From UBA5078 sp033721235 (lineage in GTDB: Bacteria; Pseudomonadota; Gammaproteobacteria; Pseudomonadales; Pseudohongiellaceae): a stretch of DNA of 64,000 bases. The number at the start of each line of letters is the position of its first letter. Position 1 is the first letter of the stretch. The notes below the pieces were generated by a model, which saw nothing but the letters and a program-made list of their open reading frames with translations, was not told the origin of the DNA and ran no database searches. The translations under genes and the position numbers were made by a program. This document shows, piece by piece, positions 25,573-34,618 of the stretch. The stretch covers positions 62,001 to 126,000 of the forward strand of contig JAWWAY010000007.1 of assembly GCA_033721235.1 (NCBI GenBank), given 5' to 3'.

Positions 25573-28347
25573 ATGAAACTATTACAGGCCATTTTTGGCA
25601 GCAGCAATTCTCGAAAACTCAAGCGTTTACAAAAGGTCGTAAACAAGATCAATGCGCTGGAGGAGAGTATTAAAGCGCTGTCTGATGAAGAATTGCAGGC
25701 CAAGACGCCAGAGTTTAAACAGCGACTAGAGCAGGGGGAGACTCTGGATCAGTTGCTGCCTGAGGCTTTCGCGGTGGTGCGAGAAGCCTGTCAGCGCACC
25801 ATGGGTATGCGTCACTTCGATGTGCAGCTCATTGGGGGCATGGTGCTGCACGAAGGCAGCATTGCCGAAATGAAAACCGGTGAGGGCAAGACCTTGGTCG
25901 CCACTCTGCCGGCTTATCTGAATGCGCTGAGCGATGAAGGGGTTCACGTAGTAACAGTGAATGACTACCTAGCCGAGCGTGATGCTAATTGGATGCGTCC
26001 GCTCTACGAATTCCTTGGTTTATCAGTAGGAGTCATTGTCTCAGGTCAAGGGCAGGAGCAGAAGCGTGCAGCCTATGCCTCGTCAATTACCTACGGTACC
26101 AATAATGAGTTTGGCTTCGACTATCTGCGTGACAATATGGCATTCCGCTTGGAAGACAAGATGCAGAAGGCCTTAAACTTCGCCATTGTCGACGAGGTGG
26201 ACTCTATTTTGATTGATGAGGCGCGTACACCGCTTATCATCTCCGGCGCGGCTGAAGACAGCTCGAAACAGTATCAGGCTATTAACGATCTTATTCCTAA
26301 ATTAGAGAAAGGCGAGGGTAAACCCGAGAAAGGCGGCTTTAGCTTAGATAAAGACGATGGCTTCGAGGAGTCAGGACACTTTGTAGTCGACGAGAAGTCG
26401 CGCCAGGTGGAGTTAACCGAATCTGGTCACGAATTTATTGAAGAGCTGCTGATAAGCAATAATCTGTTGGCCGAAGGCGAAAGCCTTTACGCGGCCACCA
26501 ACCTTGGGCTGCTGCACCATATTCATTCTGCGCTCAAAGCGCATTATCTATTTAACAAGGACATCGAATATATTGTCCAAGACAATAAGATTGTTCTGAT
26601 TGATGAGCATACTGGCCGTACAATGGAAGGGCGACGCCTCTCTGAGGGCCTGCATCAAGCAATTGAGGCGAAAGAAGGCTTAGAGATTCAAAGTGAAAGC
26701 CAAACATTGGCCTCCACTACTTTCCAGAATTATTTCAGACTGTATAAGAACCTCTCCGGTATGACCGGTACGGCCGATACCGAGGCGTTTGAGTTTAAGC
26801 AGATCTACGATCTAGATGTGGTTGTGATTCCTTCTAACCGCCCTATGCAACGTATCGATAAGAACGATCTTATCTACCTGACAATGGAAGAGAAGTTCGA
26901 GGCGATTGTTCGCGATATTAAAGAGTATAGTGCCAAGGGCGCTCCTGTATTGGTGGGCACCGCGTCTATCGATACTTCTGAGATACTCTCGAAGTTCTTA
27001 ACGAAAGAAAAAGTTAAGCACGAAGTTCTGAACGCAAAATTTCACGAGAAAGAAGCCGTTATTATTGCCCAGGCCGGACGCCCAGGAGTGGTGACCATTG
27101 CTACCAATATGGCCGGTCGTGGGACGGACATTGTTCTAGGTGGTAACTGGGAGCACGAAGTCGCGAGCATGAGCGATAACCCTACGCCTGAGCAATTGGC
27201 TGCGGCCAAGGCCGAGTGGGAGAAGCGCCATGAACAAGTATTGGCGGCTGGTGGCTTGCATATCATTGGTACCGAGCGACATGAATCTCGTCGTATCGAT
27301 AATCAATTGCGTGGTCGTTCGGGGCGACAAGGCGATCCAGGTTTCTCACGTTTCTACTTATCGCTTGAAGACAATCTCATGCGCATCTTCGCTTCCGAGC
27401 GCGTGAAAAACTTCATGCAGGCTTTGGGCATGGAGAAGGGTGAGGCGATCGAGCATGGCATGGTGTCTAAGTCTATCGAGAAGGCGCAACGTAAAGTGGA
27501 AGGCCGTAACTTCGATATTCGTAAACAATTGCTGGAATACGATAATGTCGCTAACGACCAGCGAACAATTGTGTATCGTCAGCGCAATGAGTTAATGGCC
27601 AGTGAAGACGTCTCTTCGCTAGTGACCAATATGCGCGCTGAAGTGGCTAATGAAGTGGTGAGTAATCATATTCCAGCGCAAAGCGTGCCAGAGCAATGGG
27701 ATATTGAAGGGCTGGAAAAAGCCATCGAGGCGCAGTTCGCTAAGAAGCTGCCCATTCAACAGTGGTTGGATGAGGATGACAAGCTATTCGAAGAGGCCTT
27801 GCGAGAAAAAATTTCGACTACTTTGCAGGAGGATTACGATGCCAAAGTAGAGCAGGTGGGTGAGCGCATCCATCTACTTGAGAAGCAGATAGTCCTGCAG
27901 ATTCTCGACAATCTGTGGAAGGAACATCTCGCGGCAATGGATCAGTTGCGTATGGGTATCTTCTTGCGTGGTTATGCTGGTAAGAACCCCAAGCAGGAAT
28001 ATAAGCGCGAAGCTTTTGCCTTGTTCCAAGACCTCTTATCGAATTTGCAGCATGAGGTTATTCGCTTTCTAAGCCATGTACAGGTGCGTACTAACGAAGA
28101 AATTGACGCACTAGAAAAGCAGCGTGCAGAAGAGAAAGCGCGTGAAAAAATGGAATTCCAGCACGCTCAGGCGGCGGCAATGCAAGCGCAGGCTTTGGAG
28201 TCTAAAGCGGCAAACCCAGCGGCATTGAGACCAGCTGGGGCGGAAAAAGCGCCTTTTGTTCGTAGTGGGCAAAAGGTAGGGCGTAACGACCCCTGTTACT
28301 GTGGGTCCGGTAAGAAGTTTAAACAATGTCACGGGAAACTGAGTTAA
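25573..28347 (+). CDS. secA: Preprotein translocase ATPase SecA
   Basis: Motor of Sec-dependent export, driving unfolded precursors through SecYEG. 924 residues. First nucleotide-binding domain with Walker A MKTGEGKTLVA (Lys106) and DEVDSILIDEARTPL; second helicase-like domain with TNMAGRGTDIVLGG and QLRGRSGRQGDPG; helical scaffold and wing; C-terminal zinc and SecB-binding tail GRNDPCYCGSGKKFKQCHG. The 145-base gap after the M23 gene contains a perfect 12-bp palindrome AATTACGTAATT (25548-25559) 13 bases before the start; no SecM-like arrest peptide was seen. Confidence 0.98.
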   Translation: MKLLQAIFGSSNSRKLKRLQKVVNKINALEESIKALSDEELQAKTPEFKQRLEQGETLDQLLPEAFAVVREACQRTMGMRHFDVQLIGGMVLHEGSIAEMKTGEGKTLVATLPAYLNALSDEGVHVVTVNDYLAERDANWMRPLYEFLGLSVGVIVSGQGQEQKRAAYASSITYGTNNEFGFDYLRDNMAFRLEDKMQKALNFAIVDEVDSILIDEARTPLIISGAAEDSSKQYQAINDLIPKLEKGEGKPEKGGFSLDKDDGFEESGHFVVDEKSRQVELTESGHEFIEELLISNNLLAEGESLYAATNLGLLHHIHSALKAHYLFNKDIEYIVQDNKIVLIDEHTGRTMEGRRLSEGLHQAIEAKEGLEIQSESQTLASTTFQNYFRLYKNLSGMTGTADTEAFEFKQIYDLDVVVIPSNRPMQRIDKNDLIYLTMEEKFEAIVRDIKEYSAKGAPVLVGTASIDTSEILSKFLTKEKVKHEVLNAKFHEKEAVIIAQAGRPGVVTIATNMAGRGTDIVLGGNWEHEVASMSDNPTPEQLAAAKAEWEKRHEQVLAAGGLHIIGTERHESRRIDNQLRGRSGRQGDPGFSRFYLSLEDNLMRIFASERVKNFMQALGMEKGEAIEHGMVSKSIEKAQRKVEGRNFDIRKQLLEYDNVANDQRTIVYRQRNELMASEDVSSLVTNMRAEVANEVVSNHIPAQSVPEQWDIEGLEKAIEAQFAKKLPIQQWLDEDDKLFEEALREKISTTLQEDYDAKVEQVGERIHLLEKQIVLQILDNLWKEHLAAMDQLRMGIFLRGYAGKNPKQEYKREAFALFQDLLSNLQHEVIRFLSHVQVRTNEEIDALEKQRAEEKAREKMEFQHAQAAAMQAQALESKAANPAALRPAGAEKAPFVRSGQKVGRNDPCYCGSGKKFKQCHGKLS

Positions 28348-28351
28348 TACA

Positions 28352-29569
28352 ATGAGCATTCATGAGCTAAAGGAAAAAGACTTACTGGATATTGAGGGCG
28401 TTCGCCTAGCGACAGTCGAGGCGGGTATTCGTTATAAGAATCGCCAAGACCTAGTACTCATGGAGATCTGTCCGGGCTCTCGAGTCGCGGGTGTGTTTAC
28501 CAAGAATGCCTTCAGAGCGGCGCCTGTCCAAGTGGCGATGGATCACCTGAAGGCAAGCGCAGGCGCTATACGCTACTTGCTTATCAATACGGGTAATGCC
28601 AATGCCGGTACTGGTCAAAAGGGATTGGAGGACGCGCTTGCCAGTTGTCGCTACGTGGCAGAAGCCGCAGGAGTGGATGCGAATACCGTATTGCCTTTCT
28701 CTACGGGAGTCATTGGCGAAAACCTACCAATGGATAAGATACTTGCTGGTGTCCCTAAGGCACTCGCTGCGTTGGGCGGCACGTGGTTTGACGCCGCTAA
28801 AGGCATTATGACTACGGACACTCACCCTAAAGGGCGTTCGGTAACCCTAACGTTGGCCGGTAAAACGGTCACCATTACGGGCGTGTCTAAGGGCGCAGGC
28901 ATGATCAAGCCGAATATGGCCACTATGCTCAGCTATGTGGCCACCGATGCCGACATTGCGCAAGCCGAGCTGCAACGCATGCTGAGCGGCTGCGTAGATC
29001 AATCGTTTAATCGCATTACAGTCGATGGTGATACCTCTACTAATGATTGCTGTATTCTAATTGCGACAGGAAAGAGCGAAGTGGTCTTGCAGGCAGGAAG
29101 TCACGATTTGGAGCAATTTGAGACGGCGTTGCGCGCATTGGTACAGGACTTAGCCAAAGACATTATTCGCGATGCCGAAGGCGGAACGAAGTTTGTCACA
29201 GTCGATATTCAAGGCGGTAAAGATACGCGCGAGTGTTTGCTGGTGGCCTATGCAGTGGCGGAGTCGCCATTAGTGAAAACGGCGCTGTCGGCCTCAGACC
29301 CTAACTGGGGCAGAATCTTAGCGGCCGTTGGTCGTGCAGGAATTGAAGACCTAGATGTGAGCGGTGTTGAAGTCTACCTAGGGGATGTTTGTATTGCTGA
29401 GAATGGCACTCGAGCGGCCTCCTACACGGAAGAACAGGGCCAAGAGCAAATGAATAAAACGGATATCTCTATTACCGTTAAGCTAGGCCGCGGAGAGGCC
29501 AGAGAAGTCGTTTGGACGTCTGATTTCTCAGAGGAATATGTTCGTATAAACGCCAGCTACCGCAGTTAA
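28352..29569 (+). CDS. argJ: Bifunctional ornithine acetyltransferase / N-acetylglutamate synthase ArgJ
   Basis: Transfers the acetyl group of N-acetylornithine to glutamate, closing the acetyl cycle of arginine synthesis. 405 residues. The autoprocessing site KGAGMIKPNMATMLSY is present; cleavage before Thr191 in NMATML yields the alpha and beta chains and frees the nucleophilic Thr. Starts 4 bases after the secA stop with a weak ribosome-binding site, so likely expressed from the secA message. Whether it keeps the acetyl-CoA-dependent activity cannot be told from reading. Confidence 0.96.
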   Translation: MSIHELKEKDLLDIEGVRLATVEAGIRYKNRQDLVLMEICPGSRVAGVFTKNAFRAAPVQVAMDHLKASAGAIRYLLINTGNANAGTGQKGLEDALASCRYVAEAAGVDANTVLPFSTGVIGENLPMDKILAGVPKALAALGGTWFDAAKGIMTTDTHPKGRSVTLTLAGKTVTITGVSKGAGMIKPNMATMLSYVATDADIAQAELQRMLSGCVDQSFNRITVDGDTSTNDCCILIATGKSEVVLQAGSHDLEQFETALRALVQDLAKDIIRDAEGGTKFVTVDIQGGKDTRECLLVAYAVAESPLVKTALSASDPNWGRILAAVGRAGIEDLDVSGVEVYLGDVCIAENGTRAASYTEEQGQEQMNKTDISITVKLGRGEAREVVWTSDFSEEYVRINASYRS

Positions 29570-29575
29570 ATCGCA

Positions 29576-30544
29576 ATGCCCAATGCGCAATCACAGTTAG
29601 TGCACGTGGCCGTTGGGGTTATCGTCAATGACTCGGCTCAGGTGCTTATCGCCCGTAGAGCGCCGGATGCTCACCAAGGTGGCTTATTGGAGTTTCCTGG
29701 GGGTAAGTGTGAACCTGGGGAGACTGTACAGCGGGCTCTTGCGCGAGAGCTGCAAGAAGAGCTGGGTATTTCGGTGGCCTCCAGCCGCCCCCTGTGTGTC
29801 ATTCAGCATGATTATGGCGATAAGCATGTCATGTTGGATGTATGGGTGGTGGACAGTTTTACGGGCGTGCCCATTGGGCAAGAGGGGCAACCCCTTCATT
29901 GGCTAGATATAGATAGTCTAAGCTATGCCGATTTTCCTGCGGCTAATCGCAGCATTATCGCTCATCTTCAGCTTCCTAATACCATCGCTATCACGGGCGC
30001 TTTCTCCTCCATTGCCGATTATAAAAAGCGCTTAGACTATGCTCTGGATGCTGGAGTTCCTATGCTGCAAATGCGAGCCAAGACGGGCCTTGGCGCAAGC
30101 GAGTTTTTGACCTTGGCCGATTATAGTCGCCAGTGCTGCCACGCTCGCGGCAGTAAATTCATCGTTAATACCCACCAGCAGGCGCTTCTGGGTGTTGAAG
30201 CTGACGGAGTTCATGTGGGCAGTGAATTGGCTGCCACTTTGCAACGGCGTCCCGTAAGCGATGCTCAATTGTTCGGTGTGTCTTGTCATGACTTGTCAGA
30301 GCTATTCCACGCCCAGTCGATAGGCGCAGATTATGCCTTTCTTTCCCCTGTACAAGCGACTCAGTCCCATCCAGAGGCCAAGCCTTTGGGCTGGCAGCAG
30401 TTCGCAGATCTCGTCGCTCAAGTAAACTTGCCCGTTTATGCATTGGGTGGAATGACTGCCGCAGATGCCACGAAGGCTAGAGCCTGTGGGGGTATTGGGG
30501 TGGCGTCTATTTCGGCCTTTTGGCCCTCAATATCACAGAGTTAA
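29576..30544 (+). CDS. Nudix hydrolase (MutT-like) fused to a ThiE-like domain
   Basis: 322 residues in two parts. Residues 1-130 form a MutT-type Nudix domain with a full Nudix box at 42-65 (GGK..PGET...RELQEELGI), the metal site for hydrolysing 8-oxo-dGTP-like nucleotides. Residues about 135-320 resemble thiamine-phosphate synthase (ADGVHVGSELA, YAFLSPVQATQSHPEAKPLGW, ALGGM). This fusion is known from many gammaproteobacteria, usually annotated mutT; the role of the ThiE-like half is unclear. It lies 6 bases after argJ, probably in one transcript with secA-argJ. Confidence 0.92.
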   Translation: MPNAQSQLVHVAVGVIVNDSAQVLIARRAPDAHQGGLLEFPGGKCEPGETVQRALARELQEELGISVASSRPLCVIQHDYGDKHVMLDVWVVDSFTGVPIGQEGQPLHWLDIDSLSYADFPAANRSIIAHLQLPNTIAITGAFSSIADYKKRLDYALDAGVPMLQMRAKTGLGASEFLTLADYSRQCCHARGSKFIVNTHQQALLGVEADGVHVGSELAATLQRRPVSDAQLFGVSCHDLSELFHAQSIGADYAFLSPVQATQSHPEAKPLGWQQFADLVAQVNLPVYALGGMTAADATKARACGGIGVASISAFWPSISQS

Positions 30545-30665
30545 GAATATTAGCCGATAGCTCCATAGGGGCGCGAAAACATGCTAATTTACGCAAAACT
30601 GTTATTATTCAAGCTAACTTAGCGGCAATACTGTGACCTGAATCACCGCTTTGTGTGGTAAAAGC

Positions 30666-30693
30666 TTGAATTTATTGGGTTTAAGCGCATAAT
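30666..30693 (+). promoter_or_regulatory. Candidate sigma-70 promoter
   Basis: TTGAAT at 30666-30671 and CATAAT at 30688-30693, 16-base spacing, about 65 bases before the probable start of the secreted protein at 30757. Confidence 0.4.
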
Positions 30694-30756
30694 TCGAGGC
30701 TTAGCTATAGCAATAGAGTCAAAACTAATGTGTTTTGCAGGCAAGGAATAGTAACC

Positions 30757-32781
30757 ATGGACAAAACCAAGCACCTTATTTCCCTTCTCTTTTTGGCGTG
30801 GGCCTTATTATTTAGCTCACTGGTGCTGGCGGAGCAAGCTCTTCTGGTTGATGAAGGTATTTTGGTTGAGGTGGATCCAGATCCTGAAGAGCCGGCTTTC
30901 AGAGCAAACTATGTGTCGGAAGATGGCTGGGCGATTACTGGTCAAAATTTCATAGATGCCGTCGTGATGGTTTTCGACTTTGGTGACAGGCAATCCGTGG
31001 CCAGCGCGACCTTGTCCTTGCCGCTGGAAGAATTTATTCCTAATGGCTCTGAGGTCATCTTGGAGCTCGTTTCCTATCCTGATGATGGGATTATCGACAT
31101 CTACGACTATACGTCGAGCAATTTAATTCCAGTGTCGGCATTTAACCCGCTCATTATGTCTGGCTATGACCCTAGTGCGACTCTCACCTTTGATGTTACC
31201 GGTGCGGTAAATGCTAATCTGCCCTCTAGCCGTTACGTGGCGTTTCGTATTAAAAATACCATAAACCCAGAAGATGTGAATGATGGTTTTCCTGGGTATA
31301 GCGGTGTGAAATTTCAACCACTCTATACTCTAGAGTTTATAGAAGGTGAGCCAAGTCTTCCCGGCGATAGGCCAAGGTTTAATGGCTCTCTCCTGTCTGT
31401 GCCTGAGATAGTAGTCCCAGGCCTAGGGGTTTTTGATGTTGAAATGGGCTTGATTAATGCGAGTACAGGGCTGTTTTCCTTGCAATCTGCCGTTGATGTG
31501 ACACCTGGCGGGGTTGTAAGCGGCTCGGGCCGAACGGGAATGGAGCTTTTGAGCTGTGACGAGTTTACGGCCCCTAGTGCGGCCCAGTCTCTGGCCCCTG
31601 GTAAGCCTAGTCTAGACCTAGCTAGCGGGCGTTTGAGTATTCCTTCGGTGATTTACGATGATATCGAGTACACCTTGGAACTGCAGTTTATTGATGGCAC
31701 TTCGCCGTTGCTGTTTGGCTTTGTGTCACTAGAGGAAGCTACCGATGACGGAGCAACCATTGATATTGGGCAGTTCGGTGGAAGTTTGGTAACAGAGCCG
31801 ACTCAGGATTTTATTCCGCTTTGTAATGGCTGGGTGCTCATCGGCGACACAACGAATAATACTCTAGTTGAACGCAATGTTGTGACGGGGGAAACGGGAG
31901 CTATCTATTCTAGTAATCTCGACACTAAGCCCAATGAGTTATTATTAGACGAAGAAAATGGTTTGGTTTATCTCAATACCCATCCAGAAACTGAGCGTCT
32001 ATACAAGATGGATTACAGCACTGGCGAGTTTAGCTATTATCATCTCGAATATCAGTTTTCGGACTTTTTCTCAAGACACTTTTCGCCTCGTGATATTGCC
32101 TTGGGAGAGGACGGAAATTTATTTATCTATCTATTCGACCGTCGCTATGTCAAAGAAGCCGGTGATCCGCCAGCTAAACATGGACGATGGATGGGCTTGT
32201 TCAATAATATTGGAGAGCCTTTGGCCGAACCTATACCAATGCTATTGCCTGAGCGTATCGAATATGATCCTGTTGGGCGTAATGTGATCATGGCAACTGA
32301 GTCTAATCTTGTGACTTTCTTATTCGACCCTGATACTCAAACTTCCACGCCAGCCTTTGGCACCGACATTGTGGTGGGCGCTGGATGTACTGACTTAAGT
32401 ATCTCTCCGGACGGTGTGCGCCTAGCTTTCTCTTGTATTGATGGGAATGAGCTGACGCCGCATACTAGTATCGTGGATATGGATCCAGTGGATTATTTGA
32501 ATGCAGATGGTGAATGGTTGTTGGAGGCGGGGCCGGTCAGTGCTACCTTCACCAATGACAGCGAAATGCTCATTGCCACGGACAATCAAAAACTCTATTT
32601 CTTCGACGCCGAAAGTCACGTGCTATTAGAAAGTTACAATTTGGGTCTCGAGGAGGGCGAGAGTGTTAAAAAGGTTCGTGTCTCTCGCGATGGTGGATTC
32701 GTCTTGCTCTTAATGGAAGCGGATATCTCAGATACCGCGAGCAAGATTAATTGGCTGCCATTACCGACTTTCGCACCCTAA
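30757..32781 (+). CDS. Secreted protein of unknown function, beta-propeller-like C-terminal half
   Basis: Not recognised as a named family. From ATG 30757 (AGGAA upstream) it has 674 residues; an ATG at 30730 would add nine. A signal peptide covers about residues 1-26 (LISLLFLAWALLFSSLVLAEQA). Residues about 45-200 look like a beta-sandwich of the DNRLRE/discoidin-like sort (VVMVFDFGDRQSVASATLSLPL, LTFDVTGAVNANLPSSRYVAFRI). A middle beta-rich region follows, and from about residue 365 there are repeating blade-like strands (GWVLIGDTTNNTLVERNVVTG, LLLDEENGLVYL, DLSISPDGVRLAFSC) resembling YVTN/SMP-30-like propellers. It stands alone with its own promoter and terminator. Confidence 0.75.
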   Translation: MDKTKHLISLLFLAWALLFSSLVLAEQALLVDEGILVEVDPDPEEPAFRANYVSEDGWAITGQNFIDAVVMVFDFGDRQSVASATLSLPLEEFIPNGSEVILELVSYPDDGIIDIYDYTSSNLIPVSAFNPLIMSGYDPSATLTFDVTGAVNANLPSSRYVAFRIKNTINPEDVNDGFPGYSGVKFQPLYTLEFIEGEPSLPGDRPRFNGSLLSVPEIVVPGLGVFDVEMGLINASTGLFSLQSAVDVTPGGVVSGSGRTGMELLSCDEFTAPSAAQSLAPGKPSLDLASGRLSIPSVIYDDIEYTLELQFIDGTSPLLFGFVSLEEATDDGATIDIGQFGGSLVTEPTQDFIPLCNGWVLIGDTTNNTLVERNVVTGETGAIYSSNLDTKPNELLLDEENGLVYLNTHPETERLYKMDYSTGEFSYYHLEYQFSDFFSRHFSPRDIALGEDGNLFIYLFDRRYVKEAGDPPAKHGRWMGLFNNIGEPLAEPIPMLLPERIEYDPVGRNVIMATESNLVTFLFDPDTQTSTPAFGTDIVVGAGCTDLSISPDGVRLAFSCIDGNELTPHTSIVDMDPVDYLNADGEWLLEAGPVSATFTNDSEMLIATDNQKLYFFDAESHVLLESYNLGLEEGESVKKVRVSRDGGFVLLLMEADISDTASKINWLPLPTFAP

Positions 32782-32783
32782 AT

Positions 32784-32814
32784 AAAAAAGAGAGCCTTGA
32801 GCTCTCTTTTTTTT
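32784..32814. terminator. Bidirectional intrinsic terminator
   Basis: Stem AGAGAGC (32789-32795) / GCTCTCT (32801-32807) with a 5-base loop, flanked by an A run on the left and eight T on the right. It serves the secreted-protein gene on plus and yacG on minus, which converge here. Confidence 0.88.
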
Positions 32815-32830
32815 GCGTAATTCTAGGCCT

Positions 32831-33025
32831 TTAGAATTCGTCTTCATCGTCTGGGTATTTGTTTACGGGCTCGCCCGGAATGCTGTGACGCTCACTAGCC
32901 CAGTCGCCAAAATCGATTAGCTTACAGCGTTCGGAGCAGAAGGGGCGGTACTTGCTCTCCTCGGTCCATGGCACAATCTCTTCGCACTGTGGGCAATTTA
33001 CTTTGAGTTTACTCTTGCTCGTCAT
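32831..33025 (-). CDS. yacG: DNA gyrase inhibitor / zinc protein YacG
   Basis: 64-residue zinc-finger protein. Four zinc cysteines: Cys11 and Cys14 (CPQC), Cys30 and Cys34 (CSERC), followed by the family pattern LIDFGDWASERHSIPGEP. E. coli YacG binds GyrB and inhibits gyrase in vitro; the cellular role is not settled. It overlaps the end of coaE by 17 bases and ends the pilB-pilC-pilD-coaE-yacG run of minus-strand genes, a conserved order in gammaproteobacteria. Confidence 0.95.
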   Translation of the reverse strand: MTSKSKLKVNCPQCEEIVPWTEESKYRPFCSERCKLIDFGDWASERHSIPGEPVNKYPDDEDEF

Positions 33026-33656
33026 GACTTCTTTTCTCTGCTAAATCTATGTATTTTTGGTGTAGCTCTTTGACGCTACACTCTAGGTGCCTAAGGTCTT
33101 TATCGTTCACAATAATATCATCAGCCTGTTTGCGTCGCTGCTCTCTTGAGAATTGACTTCGCATGATGGCTTCTACCGATTGTTCGTCCACGCCGTCGCG
33201 GGCACTTGTTCTCGTCAGTTGCAGTTCTTCTGGCGCATCGATCAATACAATGCGATTGACCATTTTTGCTTGATCTGTCTCCAGCAATAGAGGCGAAGAT
33301 AAAATGACATAAGGGGACTTGGCTTGCAGCAGTCTCTTCTCAGTTTCTTGCCTAATGAGTGGGTGGAGCAAGGATTCCAGCCAGCGCTTTTCCTCCGCGT
33401 TTGAGAATACAAGTTTGCGTAGTTCGCCGCGATTGAGAGAACCATCGTCATTAATGACTAGGCCGCCAAAGTGTTCTTGAATTCTTCTTATTGCTACCGT
33501 GCCGGGTTCTACGACTACACGAGAGAGTATATCGGCGTCGACTACTTCGATACCGAGTGTTTCGAAGATGGCGGTGGCAGCACTCTTGCCGCTACCAATG
33601 CCGCCTGTTAGGCCTATCACCAATGGCGGTTTGTGTTGGGTCTCACTTGCCATCAT
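33009..33656 (-). CDS. coaE: Dephospho-CoA kinase CoaE
   Basis: Last step of coenzyme A synthesis: phosphorylates the ribose 3'-OH of dephospho-CoA. I place the start at ATG 33656, where it overlaps the pilD stop codon (TAATG); the longest frame (from 33701) would overlap pilD by 46 bases. That gives 215 residues, the usual size. P-loop GLTGGIGSGKSA with Lys24, then DADILSR, and the lid region QFSREQRRKQADDIIVND typical of CoaE. Confidence 0.96.
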   Translation of the reverse strand: MMASETQHKPPLVIGLTGGIGSGKSAATAIFETLGIEVVDADILSRVVVEPGTVAIRRIQEHFGGLVINDDGSLNRGELRKLVFSNAEEKRWLESLLHPLIRQETEKRLLQAKSPYVILSSPLLLETDQAKMVNRIVLIDAPEELQLTRTSARDGVDEQSVEAIMRSQFSREQRRKQADDIIVNDKDLRHLECSVKELHQKYIDLAEKRSHDEQE

Positions 33657-34552
33657 TAGGACAGTAACTGCAGATAAGATTGAGTTAATGGCTCTCCCCA
33701 AATCAGCGCGATATAGCCTGCACCAGCTAGATACGGCCCGAAGGGAATGGGGATATTACGATCACGCCCGCGCAGCACAATTAAGCCTATACCGACAACG
33801 GCACCCACTAGCGACGATAATATGACTACCAATAAAAGGCTTTGCCAACCCATCCATGCGCCGAATACGGCAAGTAGTTTAAAGTCTCCATAACCCATGC
33901 CTTCTTTGCCAGTCAGTAACTTAAAAACCCAATAGATAGACCATAGGGATAGGTAGCCTGCCGCGGCGCCAATAATAGAGTCGGCGGTGCTGACATTGGG
34001 GATGAGGCCTAAGGCGGCCAGCACCAGGCCAAGCCACAATAGAGGGAGAGTAATACTATCCGGCAGTAGTTGATGATCGAAGTCGATCATAGTGAGTGCG
34101 ACCAGGCACCAAGTCAAAATCATTGCTGCCACGCTGAACCAAGACGCTTCAATATGCCAGGCCACAACTGCCGTTAAGACACCTGTAACTAATTCGATAA
34201 TGGGATAGCGCGGTGATATTTTAGCTTTGCATTTACCACATTTACCGCCTAAGAAGGCATAGCTGACAAGAGGAATATTCTGCCAGGCCCTGACGGGCGC
34301 CTTGCACTGAGGGCAATGGGAATCGGGTTTGACTAGGTTAAAGGTCTTGAACTTGGCAGTTGCGTCATTCTTGCGGTACTTCTTTTCGTCTAACTCCAAG
34401 TATTCGCAGCACTGTAGACGCCACTCTCTCTTCATCATCAAGGGAAGGCGGTAGATCACGACATTTAGAAAGCTGCCTACCATCAAGCCAAGGACTAGTG
34501 CTGTCATGATGTAGACCAAGGGCACTTCTAATATCAAATCTAATAATTGCAT
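33656..34552 (-). CDS. pilD: Type IV prepilin peptidase / N-methyltransferase PilD
   Basis: Inner-membrane aspartic peptidase that cuts the leader from prepilins and methylates the new N-terminal Phe; it also serves type II secretion pseudopilins. 298 residues. N-terminal methylase part has the zinc tetrad Cys80, Cys83, Cys105, Cys108 (CPQC and CGKC). Catalytic aspartates of the peptidase half are about Asp158 (MIDFDHQLLPD) and Asp224 (GYGDFKL). About eight membrane helices. It sits between pilC and coaE, overlapping the latter by one base. Confidence 0.97.
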   Translation of the reverse strand: MQLLDLILEVPLVYIMTALVLGLMVGSFLNVVIYRLPLMMKREWRLQCCEYLELDEKKYRKNDATAKFKTFNLVKPDSHCPQCKAPVRAWQNIPLVSYAFLGGKCGKCKAKISPRYPIIELVTGVLTAVVAWHIEASWFSVAAMILTWCLVALTMIDFDHQLLPDSITLPLLWLGLVLAALGLIPNVSTADSIIGAAAGYLSLWSIYWVFKLLTGKEGMGYGDFKLLAVFGAWMGWQSLLLVVILSSLVGAVVGIGLIVLRGRDRNIPIPFGPYLAGAGYIALIWGEPLTQSYLQLLS

Positions 34553-34618
34553 GCAGTTTCCGCTTTGTATTTCTTCTTGGCTGGGCTCCGATAGTGTACA
34601 CGAAGTCTATGGAGACCT

